From Pseudomonadota bacterium (GTDB taxonomy: Bacteria > Desulfobacterota > Desulfovibrionia > Desulfovibrionales > Desulfovibrionaceae): a stretch of 21,459 nt of DNA. This document shows positions 8,514 to 15,736 of this stretch, piece after piece (the first letter of the stretch is position 1; every line of letters starts with the position of its first letter). The DNA is taken from assembly GCA_023399375.1 (NCBI GenBank), contig JAEWPX010000103.1:1-21459 (forward strand), written 5' to 3'. The notes beneath the pieces were generated by a model. That model searched no databases, was not told where the DNA came from, and was given only the letters and a program-made list of their open reading frames with translations. The position numbers were made by a program, and so were the translations under genes.

Positions 8514-11132
8514 TTACTGGTCCGCCGCGAGCGCCTTGTGCACCACTTCCCGCACGTTGACCGAGAGCGCCTCCACCGCGTCGAGCTTCTGCAAGGCCTC
8601 CCGCATGCGCTGCTGGCGGCCGGCGTCGAAATCGCGCCAGCGCAGGAAGGGCTTTGCGTAGCGCGCCGCGGCCTGGGGATTGAGCCGGTCGAGGCGTTCC
8701 ACGATGTCCCGCACGAAGCGGTAGCCCGAGCCGTCCGGGGCGTGGAAGCCGTACGGGTTGGCCGCGAACACGCCGACGAGCGCGGCGACGCGGTTGGGGT
8801 TGGCCAGGCTGAAGGCCGGGTGCCCGGTCAGCCGTTCGACCGTCTCGAGCACGCCGGGGCGGCGCTGCGCGGCCTGTACGCCGAGCCATTTGTCCATGAT
8901 CGCCGGGGACGCGGCAAAGGTTGCGGCGAAATCCTCGAGCGCCGGGGCCGCCAGCGGCGAAGCCCCGTCCACCAGAATGTCGAGGCCGGCGATCTTGTCG
9001 GTCATGTTGCGCGCCCCGGAAACCGTGGCGGCGGCAAGGGGGGCCACCTTCCCGGGCTCGGCGCGGTGCAGGTAGGCCAGGCAGAGGTTTTTTAGGCTCC
9101 GGCGGCCGCGCGACACGCCGTCGCTGGCCTCTTCGTCGAGGCTCGCCGCGATGTCGCGATACGTCGCCCACAGGTCGTCGGCCAGGGCCTTGGCCAGGGA
9201 CGTGACGACCTTGCGGCGCCTTTCGTAGACCGCCACGGGGTCGATTTTCTCCCCCAGCGCGACAAGGGCGAGGCCGAGCTCCTGCTCGCCAGGCAGGGTC
9301 AGGGTCATGGCCTTGGCCCCGGCCTCCATCTCCTTGTCCAGGAGCACCGCGCGCAGGGCCGCGAGGCATTCCGGCGGCAGGTCCTCGCCGGCCAGGGCGT
9401 ATTTCGTAAACAGTTTTTGCCCGGCGTCCCAGCGGTTGCAACCGTCGCTGTCGTGGGCCAGGAGCACGAGCAATTCGTTGTCGTCGTAGGCGTACTCGAG
9501 CCGCACCGGCGCGGAAAACCCGCGCAGCAGGGAGGGGATCGGCTTTTGCGCCACGTCCCGGATCACGAAGGTTTCCCGCTCGTTTTTCACTTCGAGCACG
9601 AGGTCGCCCGTCATGTCGTTTCCCTGCGCGTCGAGCAGACCCAGGCGCAGAGGCATATGAAAGGGCTCCTTGGTCGGCTGGCCGGGCGTGGGGGGGCAGC
9701 TTTGGCGGACGTCGAGGGCGTATTCGCGGCTTGCGGCGTCGTAGCTTGAAGTCACGTGAAGGACCGGCGTGCCGGCTTGCGCGTACCAGCGCATGAACTG
9801 GCCGAGGTCTGCGGCGTTGGCGTCTGCCATCGCCCGGACGAAATCCTCGCAGGTCGCGCTGTGGCCGTCGTGGCGCTCGAAGTAGAGGTCGAGGCCCTTG
9901 CGGAAGCCCTCGCGCCCGACCAGGGTCTGGATCATGCGGATGACTTCCGCCCCTTTGTTGTAGACGGTCGCGGTGTAGAAATTTTCCACCGCCTGGTAGC
10001 TCGCCGGGCGGATCGGGTGGGCCATGGCCCCGGCGTCCTCGGGGAATTGGGCGCGGCGTAGCGTGGCCACCGCGCGCAGCCGCTCCTGGGAAGGGCTGTT
10101 CATGTCGCCCACGAATTCCTGTTCCCGAAAGACGGTCAGCCCTTCCTTGAGCGTGATCTGGAACCAGTCGCGGCAGGTGACGCGGTTGCCGGACCAGTTG
10201 TGGAAGTATTCGTGGCCGACCACGCGCTCGAAAAAGGCGATGTCCGCGTCGGTCGCGGTGTCGGCGCGGCCGAGCACCCGGGCGTCGTTGAAGATGTTGA
10301 GGCCCTTGTTTTCCATTGCGCCGAAATTGAAGAAGCTGACGGCCACGATCATGAACCGGTCCAGGTCGTATTCGCGGCCGAAGCGTTCCTCGTCCCAGCG
10401 CATGGCCTTTTTGAGCGCGGCCATGGCGAAGCCGGTTTCGCTCGACCGGCCGGGTTCGGTGTAGATTTCGAGCAGCACCTCGCGCCCGGAGCGGGTGACG
10501 AAGCGGTCCGTCACCTTGTCGAGCCGGCCCGCGACCAGGGCGAACAGGTAGCAGGGCTTGCGGAAGGGGTCCTCCCACACGGCGTAATGGCGGCCGCCGT
10601 CTTCCTCGCCGGCGTCGATCAGGTTGCCGTTGGCCAGGAGCACCGGATAGCGGTCCTTTGCCGCGTGGATGGTCACCCGGTAGCGGGGCTGGACGTCGGG
10701 GCGGTCGGGAAAAAAGGTGATGCGGCGAAAGCCTTCGGATTCGCACTGCGTGCAGAGCATGGGCCCTGCGGCGTAGAGGCCGGAGAGGGCGGTGTTGGCG
10801 GCCGGGTCGATGGCGCATTCGATGGCGACGACGGCGCTTTCCGGCACGGCGTGGATGGTCAGGGCCTGCCCGGTCAGCGCATAGTCCCCGGGCGCGAGCA
10901 TTTTGCCGTCGACAGTGACGCCGAGAAGCTCGACCCCCTGGCCGTCGAGGACCAGCGGCGCGTCCTTTGCGGCGCTTTCCGGGTTGCGGCGAACCGTCAG
11001 CCGCGAGGCGACGCGGGTGCGCGCGTTGTTGATGTCGAAATCCAGTTCCACGTCGTCCACGAGGAAAACCGGCGGCGTGTAATCCGCCAGGCGCGTTTCG
11101 GCCTTCCCGGCCGGGGTGGTCTTCATTTGCAT
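8514..11132 (-). CDS. pepN: Aminopeptidase N (M1 zinc metallopeptidase)
   Basis: This 872-residue protein is very close in length to E. coli PepN (870). It removes N-terminal residues from peptides in the cytoplasm. The M1 signatures are intact: GAMEN at 271-275 for the free amino terminus, HEYFH at 307-311 with zinc ligands H307 and H311 and catalytic E308, and the third zinc ligand E330 in TLKEGLT. The N-terminal beta domain starts at DYTPPVFLVDDVELDFD and the C-terminal helical domain ends at ALAADQ. The chosen start gives MQMKTTP; a start two codons later (MKTTP) is possible. The reading frame stays open far upstream, but that part lies over the divergent kinase gene and looks like a shadow. 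No signal peptide is seen. Confidence 0.95.
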   Translation of the reverse strand: MQMKTTPAGKAETRLADYTPPVFLVDDVELDFDINNARTRVASRLTVRRNPESAAKDAPLVLDGQGVELLGVTVDGKMLAPGDYALTGQALTIHAVPESAVVAIECAIDPAANTALSGLYAAGPMLCTQCESEGFRRITFFPDRPDVQPRYRVTIHAAKDRYPVLLANGNLIDAGEEDGGRHYAVWEDPFRKPCYLFALVAGRLDKVTDRFVTRSGREVLLEIYTEPGRSSETGFAMAALKKAMRWDEERFGREYDLDRFMIVAVSFFNFGAMENKGLNIFNDARVLGRADTATDADIAFFERVVGHEYFHNWSGNRVTCRDWFQITLKEGLTVFREQEFVGDMNSPSQERLRAVATLRRAQFPEDAGAMAHPIRPASYQAVENFYTATVYNKGAEVIRMIQTLVGREGFRKGLDLYFERHDGHSATCEDFVRAMADANAADLGQFMRWYAQAGTPVLHVTSSYDAASREYALDVRQSCPPTPGQPTKEPFHMPLRLGLLDAQGNDMTGDLVLEVKNERETFVIRDVAQKPIPSLLRGFSAPVRLEYAYDDNELLVLLAHDSDGCNRWDAGQKLFTKYALAGEDLPPECLAALRAVLLDKEMEAGAKAMTLTLPGEQELGLALVALGEKIDPVAVYERRRKVVTSLAKALADDLWATYRDIAASLDEEASDGVSRGRRSLKNLCLAYLHRAEPGKVAPLAAATVSGARNMTDKIAGLDILVDGASPLAAPALEDFAATFAASPAIMDKWLGVQAAQRRPGVLETVERLTGHPAFSLANPNRVAALVGVFAANPYGFHAPDGSGYRFVRDIVERLDRLNPQAAARYAKPFLRWRDFDAGRQQRMREALQKLDAVEALSVNVREVVHKALAADQ

Positions 11133-11375
11133 GGGCAAACCTGTTGTTGGCTGGCGCGCGGCCCGGCCCTGGCAGGCGGAGGCGATGCGCGTCCCCGCGC
11201 AGCGGGCGACGGAGTGGGGCACGGGCGACCTCGCCGGTTCTTGCGTTGCGATCCGCTGCCCCGCGATGGGGGGGCGGACCTTCCCGACGATTCTCGTAAG
11301 AGATGTTTCGCTCCGCGTCCACCCGCTCCCCCGTCGCGGCTTGCTTCCGCCCCGTGCAGTTGCTACCCCACGGAC
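11133..11375. other. Divergent pepN / ttr-sensor intergenic region
   Basis: This 243-bp region lies between two divergently transcribed genes and must hold both promoters. No strong -35/-10 pair is visible in the GC-rich sequence. A weak GG-N10-GC match, CGGTTCTTGCGTTGC (11235-11249), points toward the sensor kinase, but it lacks the T before GG and has no associated activator site. Confidence 0.3.
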
Positions 11376-13190
11376 ATGCCCCTCGCTCCCCCCGACGCCG
11401 CGCCGCGTGCGGCCCTGTCGCCCGAACGTCTCGGCCGCAGGCTGTTTTTCTATTTCGCGGCCACGCTGCTTACGCTCGCCGTGGGGGTCGCCCTGGCCAC
11501 GATCATTCCCTTGCGCGAGCGGCTCGCGCGCTCCGAGCAGGCCGGTCTCGCCCACGTGGCCGAGACCAAGGCCCTGGCCGTGGGGGAATGGTTCCGCCAC
11601 GCCGAGGACCTCGCCCGCCAGATCACCAGCCGCACGCAGATCCGCAACGTCCTCGAAGAGGTGTACGCCGGTCGCATGTCCCGGGAAGATTTCGCGGCCT
11701 ACGCCCGGCCCCGGCTCCTGGACGCCATGAAGCGTTCCGGGGACGTGGTCGGCATCACCCGCCTGTCCCGGGACGGCGAACCCGTGGCTTCGAGCGGCGA
11801 GCCCATTCCCCCGAGCGCCTGGCGCATGCCGCCGGTCGGCGGCGGCAAGGTGCTGGTGTCGCCGCCCGTGCGCCTTGGAGACAGGCTGTGCGTCGTCGTG
11901 GCCGCGCCGGTCAACGACCGCGACGGCCGCCGGCTGGCAACCGATCTTGTGGCCGTGGACACCGCGCAGCTCGGCGAAAAGATCCTGCGCCCGCCGGGTG
12001 GGGACGACACGGCGCGCCTTGCGCTGGCCGTGCGCGAGAACGGCGCGACGCGGGCCTTCCTGACCGAACCGGCGCCCGTGCCCCCGGCCCTCGCCCCAGC
12101 CATGGACCAGGCTTTGTCCCTGTCCCTGGCCGGCAAGGCCGGCATCCTGTCCGCCGCGGACACGGTCATCGCTTACACGCCGGTCGCGGACACGGACTGG
12201 GGCCTTGCCCTGACCGCCGACAGCCGCCGGCTCTACGCCCCGGTCCAGGCGGAACTGGCGGCCATGCTCGCCTCCACGGCCGGGGTCTACGCCCTGTGCC
12301 TGATCGGCTTCGGCATCCTGCTGCGCCCCCTGGCCGGCCGCATCCTGCTCGAGGCCCGGGAGCTCGCCGCCGTGGTCGCGGACAAGACGCGCCGGCTGAC
12401 CGAAGAGCTCGCCGCCAGGGAGCAGGCCGAAAAGGCCCTGCAAGAGGCCCGCGACGGCCTGGAGCGCCGTGTGGACGAGCGCACGCGCCGGCTGGCCGAG
12501 GCCAATACGGAACTGCTCGCCCTGCACGAGCGCCTGGAAGGGGAGGTGGAGGAGCGCAAGGCCCTGTCCCGGGAGCTCATCAACCTGCTCGAAGGCGTGC
12601 GCCTGGACATCTCGCGCGATCTGCACGACCACACCGGGCAGCTGCTGACCACGCTGCGCCTGTCGCTCAACGCCGCCCAGCGCGAACTGCCTCCGGGCGG
12701 GGAGGGCTGCCGCATGCAGCTCGCCGCGGCCTCGGAAAAGGTGGACCAGGTGCTCGGCGAGATCAAGGCCATGGCCCGGGGCCTGCGCCCGGACACCCTC
12801 GACTATTTCGGGCTCGTGCCGTCCCTTGCCGCGCTCATCGACGAGCAGCGGGCCGCGAGCGGTCTGGATTTCCATTTCTTCCACAACGAGATACCGGCCG
12901 ATTTCGATCGCGAAAAGGCCCTGGCGCTCTACCGCATCGCCCAGGAGGCGTTGTCCAACACCATCCGCCACGCGCATGCCGCCAACGTGCACGTGAGCCT
13001 CGTGCGCCGCGAGGACCGCATCACCTTGTCCGTGGAGGACGACGGCGCGGGATTTGAACCGGCGGCAAGGCCCGTCACGAGCCTGGGGCTCACGCTCATG
13101 CGCGAGCGCATGTTCCAGCTCGGAGGCACGCTCGCCGTGGAATCCGCGCCGGGCCGGGGCACGCATATAGCGGCGGAGGTGGCGCTGTGA
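11376..13190 (+). CDS. ttrS: NarX/DesK-class sensor histidine kinase, probable tetrathionate sensor
   Basis: This 604-residue kinase has helix 1 (about 22-44), a periplasmic region of about 245 residues that looks Cache-like, helix 2 (about 295-317), a long charged coiled coil (about 325-410) and a HisKA_3/HATPase core. The phospho-acceptor is H417 in RDLHDHTGQLL. The ATPase motifs EALSNTIRHA, DDGAGF and LGLTLMRERM follow. It is followed 28 nt later by a NarL-type regulator and then ttrBCA, matching the sensor/regulator/BCA arrangement of Salmonella, so tetrathionate or a related sulfur oxyanion is the likely signal. The symbol rests on position: Salmonella TtrS has a periplasmic-binding-protein-like sensor, which is not obvious here. 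No clear ribosome site supports the start. Confidence 0.82.
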   Translation: MPLAPPDAAPRAALSPERLGRRLFFYFAATLLTLAVGVALATIIPLRERLARSEQAGLAHVAETKALAVGEWFRHAEDLARQITSRTQIRNVLEEVYAGRMSREDFAAYARPRLLDAMKRSGDVVGITRLSRDGEPVASSGEPIPPSAWRMPPVGGGKVLVSPPVRLGDRLCVVVAAPVNDRDGRRLATDLVAVDTAQLGEKILRPPGGDDTARLALAVRENGATRAFLTEPAPVPPALAPAMDQALSLSLAGKAGILSAADTVIAYTPVADTDWGLALTADSRRLYAPVQAELAAMLASTAGVYALCLIGFGILLRPLAGRILLEARELAAVVADKTRRLTEELAAREQAEKALQEARDGLERRVDERTRRLAEANTELLALHERLEGEVEERKALSRELINLLEGVRLDISRDLHDHTGQLLTTLRLSLNAAQRELPPGGEGCRMQLAAASEKVDQVLGEIKAMARGLRPDTLDYFGLVPSLAALIDEQRAASGLDFHFFHNEIPADFDREKALALYRIAQEALSNTIRHAHAANVHVSLVRREDRITLSVEDDGAGFEPAARPVTSLGLTLMRERMFQLGGTLAVESAPGRGTHIAAEVAL

Positions 13191-13218
13191 CGCGCGCCGG
13201 CCGCAACGGGGGGACGCC

Positions 13219-13869
13219 ATGAACATCCACCGGCTGCTGCTCGTGGACGATCATCAGGTCGTCATCGAAGGCATCAAGGGGCTTTTCGCCGGCCGTGCCG
13301 ACATCGCGGTCGTCGGGGAGGCCACGTCCGGGGAACAGGCCGTGGAACTGGCCACGAAGCTTCATCCCGACGTGGTCGTCATGGACATCTCCATGCCGGG
13401 CCTAAACGGCGTGGAGGCGACCGTCGCCATCCGCCAGACCTCGCCCACCTCGGACATCATCATCTATACCATGCACTCCGACCAGCGCTTCATCCTGGAG
13501 CTTTTCAAGGCCGGCATCTCCGGCCACGTGCTCAAGGCCGACGATCCGGCGCTGCTGGTCAAGGCCGTGGAGACGGTCTGCGCCGGGGGCACCTATTTCA
13601 CCACGGTCACGCCCCAGGAGCTGCTGCGCCAGTTTAAGGGCGAGGTCGCGGCCGACGACGACGCGCGCCTGGAGCTTTTAAGCAAGCGCGAGATGGAAGT
13701 CTTCCGCCTGCTCGCCGACGGCGCGCCGCTGAAGCGTATCGCCACGGACCTGTGCATCAGCCCCAAGACCGTGGAGACGCACAAGTACAACATCATGGAA
13801 AAGCTCACCGCGCAGACCCCCGCCGACCTGACCAAGATCGCCCTACGCCACGGCCTGATCAAGCCCTAG
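13219..13869 (+). CDS. ttrR: NarL/FixJ-type response regulator, probable ttr activator
   Basis: This 216-residue protein has a receiver domain (about 5-120) with D10/D11, phospho-acceptor D56 in VVVMDIS and K105 in GHVLKAD. A LuxR-type helix-turn-helix follows (about 150-210), including LSKREMEVFRLLADG and SPKTVETHKYNIMEKL. It would be phosphorylated by the kinase encoded 28 nt upstream and bind DNA as a dimer. Position directly before ttrB, 210 bp away, makes the reductase operon its probable target, as for TtrR in enterobacteria. The ribosome site GGGGGG lies about 8 nt before the ATG. The domain assignment is firm; the target is inferred. Confidence 0.88.
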   Translation: MNIHRLLLVDDHQVVIEGIKGLFAGRADIAVVGEATSGEQAVELATKLHPDVVVMDISMPGLNGVEATVAIRQTSPTSDIIIYTMHSDQRFILELFKAGISGHVLKADDPALLVKAVETVCAGGTYFTTVTPQELLRQFKGEVAADDDARLELLSKREMEVFRLLADGAPLKRIATDLCISPKTVETHKYNIMEKLTAQTPADLTKIALRHGLIKP

Positions 13870-13919
13870 CGCGCCGCGCCCCCCTCCTTTCCGGCCGGCG
13901 GGTTCAGGATTTTCCCGAG

Positions 13920-13947
13920 GCCCGGACAGGGCCGGGGCCGGGCGTTT
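13920..13947 (+). terminator. Possible weak terminator after the response regulator
   Basis: GCCCGG (13920-13925) pairs with CCGGGC (13938-13943) and is followed by GTTTT. A competing stem with the downstream GCCCGGGCC is also possible, so the fold is uncertain. It could partly separate the regulatory genes from ttrBCA. Confidence 0.35.
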
Positions 13948-14032
13948 TCCCTGCCCGGGCCGTCAGGGCCGTCTGTGCCGCCCGGTGCGGACAGTCACGG
14001 AAGCCATAAAAATCAGGAACGTCCCGATGGAC

Positions 14033-14056
14033 CCTGTCGTGTCCGACAGGCATTTT
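14033..14056 (+). promoter_or_regulatory. ttrB: Hairpin plus T-run just upstream of ttrB
   Basis: A perfect 7-bp dyad CCTGTCG-TGTC-CGACAGG (14033-14050) is followed by CATTTTTC, only 29 bp before the ttrB ATG. It looks like an intrinsic terminator placed where an attenuator would sit, or an operator for the ttr regulator. CATAAAAAT at 14005-14013 is a possible -10 upstream of it. Confidence 0.5.
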
Positions 14057-14079
14057 TCCCGCATACGAAGGGAGATGCC

Positions 14080-14811
14080 ATGGACAGGAGATCGTTTCTC
14101 AAATTCCTGGGGCTTGGCGGAGCGGCCGTCGGCGTGCTGGACGCCGGCGAGGCGCTGGCCGCGACGGACGGCGGGCAAGGGCCGCGCTACGCAATGGTCG
14201 TCGATCTGCGGCGCTGTGTCGGCTGCCAGTCGTGCACGGTGAGCTGCGGCCTGGAAAATCGCACGCCCGCCGGGGATTTCCGCACCACGGTCGGCGAATA
14301 CGCCATCCGCGACACAGGCTCGCAGCGTACCGCCATCGCGTCGCTGCCGCGCCTGTGCAACCACTGCGAGCAGCCGGCCTGCATCCCGGTGTGCCCGGTT
14401 CGGGCCACGTACCAGCGCCCGGACGGCATCGTGGTCGTCGACGGCGGCAAATGCCTGGGCTGCGGCTTCTGCGTCCAGGCCTGCCCGTACGGCGCGCGCT
14501 TCCTCAACCACGAGACGAAGACCGCCGACAAGTGCACGTTTTGCGCCCACCGCATCGTGGCCGGCCTGCTGCCGGCCTGCGTCGAGAACTGCGTGGGCGG
14601 AGCGCGGCGTTTCGGCGACCTGAAAAATCCCGAAAGCCTCGTCGCGCGCATGCTGCGGGAATACGACGGCGCACTTGCCGTGCTCTACCCCGAAAAAAAG
14701 ACCAAGCCGGCCGTCTACTACCTCGGCCTGGACCGTTATTTCACGCACGCCGCGGACGTGGCCGCGCCCATGCCGTACCGCGACCTGCGCGAGGGAGGTG
14801 CCCATGCCTGA
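14080..14811 (+). CDS. ttrB: Tetrathionate reductase iron-sulfur subunit
   Basis: This 243-residue ferredoxin-type protein passes electrons from the membrane subunit to TtrA. A twin-arginine signal opens it (MDRRSFLKFLGLGGAAVG, ending near ALAA at 25-28), so it is exported folded. Sixteen cysteines fall in four groups: 46/49/52/56, 93/96/101/105, 125/128/131/135 and 152/155/167/171. This is the DmsB/PhsB/TtrB pattern for four [4Fe-4S] clusters. AAGGGAG lies about 6 nt before the chosen ATG and supports it over an in-frame upstream ATG at 13975. Its last 8 nt overlap ttrC. Identity as TtrB rather than another family member rests on the adjacent TtrA. Confidence 0.92.
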   Translation: MDRRSFLKFLGLGGAAVGVLDAGEALAATDGGQGPRYAMVVDLRRCVGCQSCTVSCGLENRTPAGDFRTTVGEYAIRDTGSQRTAIASLPRLCNHCEQPACIPVCPVRATYQRPDGIVVVDGGKCLGCGFCVQACPYGARFLNHETKTADKCTFCAHRIVAGLLPACVENCVGGARRFGDLKNPESLVARMLREYDGALAVLYPEKKTKPAVYYLGLDRYFTHAADVAAPMPYRDLREGGAHA

Positions 14812-15718
14812 GGCGATGGAACTCATCGGCGTCGTGCCCGCGCCGGATTGGGGCGCGTGGGAGCCGTTGGCCCTTGGCCTGCTGACCGCCGGCGCGGCCG
14901 CGCTGTGCCTGGCCGGCATCCTGTCCGTGTGCGGCCGGGGCGGGCGCACGGTCCGGCCGTTGGCCCTGGCCGCCCTGGCCGCCGGTTTGTGCGGCCAGGC
15001 GGCGCTTTTCGTCTCCCTGGAGCAGCCGCTTCGGGCCTACGAATTCTTCCTGCACCCGTCGTTTACCTCCTGGACCGCCGCCGGGGCCTACATCGTGCCG
15101 GTCTTCCTGCTGTGCGCCGCGCTTGCGGTCTTTGTCTACGCGACCAATGAAATCATGGCCTGCGTCGGCCGGGAATTGTGGACGGGCCCGCTCGTGCCGC
15201 TCCTGTTCGTGGTCGCGGGCCTTGCCGGGGGCCTGGGCCTTGCCGCCTGCTTCGCCGCCGGCGCGCGCGCTTCGGGTTCTCCCGATGCCGTATCGCGCGC
15301 CCTGGCGGGTTCTGCCGCCCTGGCCGTGGCCGGCTGCACGGTCCTGGCCGTCATCCTGCCCGCGTCCGCCGGTTTCGCCGCCGTGGTCAGCCCCTGGTGG
15401 CACGCGCCGGACGCGCTGTGCCTGCTCGCGGCCTGCATCGCCCTGGCCGGCTGGCGCGGGGGCGGGCGCGGCGCGTACGTCGCCGGCATCGCCGGCCTTG
15501 CCGGAGGGTTTTCGCTCTTTTGGAAACTCGTCCAGCTGGGCCAGGCCTTTCCGCGCAGCGCCGCCACCGTCGCCGACCGCGCCGCGTTTTTCGACCTCGC
15601 GTCCGGGCCGTCGCTTTTGGCCATCGCCGGTACCGCCGGGCTGCTGCTGGCCCTTTGCCTGCTTTTGCCCATGGTTGCGCCGGAAAGACCGTCTCACGCG
15701 CCCCAGGGCGTCCGCTAA
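14804..15718 (+). CDS. ttrC: Tetrathionate reductase membrane anchor (NrfD/TtrC type)
   Basis: This 304-residue protein has about eight to nine hydrophobic helices, with short N- and C-terminal tails. It anchors the TtrA/TtrB pair to the outer face of the cytoplasmic membrane and oxidises quinol. It is somewhat shorter than Salmonella TtrC (about 340 residues). No cysteine cluster is present, as expected for the NrfD/TtrC family. The start overlaps ttrB by 8 nt and has GGGAGGT about 4 nt upstream. TtrA follows 18 nt after the stop. The sequence itself diverges widely in this family, so the assignment leans on operon position and helix content. Confidence 0.85.
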   Translation: MPEAMELIGVVPAPDWGAWEPLALGLLTAGAAALCLAGILSVCGRGGRTVRPLALAALAAGLCGQAALFVSLEQPLRAYEFFLHPSFTSWTAAGAYIVPVFLLCAALAVFVYATNEIMACVGRELWTGPLVPLLFVVAGLAGGLGLAACFAAGARASGSPDAVSRALAGSAALAVAGCTVLAVILPASAGFAAVVSPWWHAPDALCLLAACIALAGWRGGGRGAYVAGIAGLAGGFSLFWKLVQLGQAFPRSAATVADRAAFFDLASGPSLLAIAGTAGLLLALCLLLPMVAPERPSHAPQGVR

Positions 15719-15736
15719 GCCGGAAAGGGAACGAGC

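Noticed and set aside
11235..11249. GG-N10-GC match (CGGTTCTTGCGTTGC) upstream of the ttr sensor kinase
   Set aside because: It lacks the T before GG, has no enhancer-like dyad, and GG-N10-GC is easy to find by chance in GC-rich DNA.
10200..11375. Extension of the ttr sensor kinase upstream to 10200
   Set aside because: The added residues lie antisense to pepN and are low-complexity; the first helix follows soon after the ATG at 11376.
11132..13226. Extension of aminopeptidase N upstream to 13226
   Set aside because: The extra 698 codons lie antisense to the divergent kinase. The protein length from 11132 (872) already matches the family.
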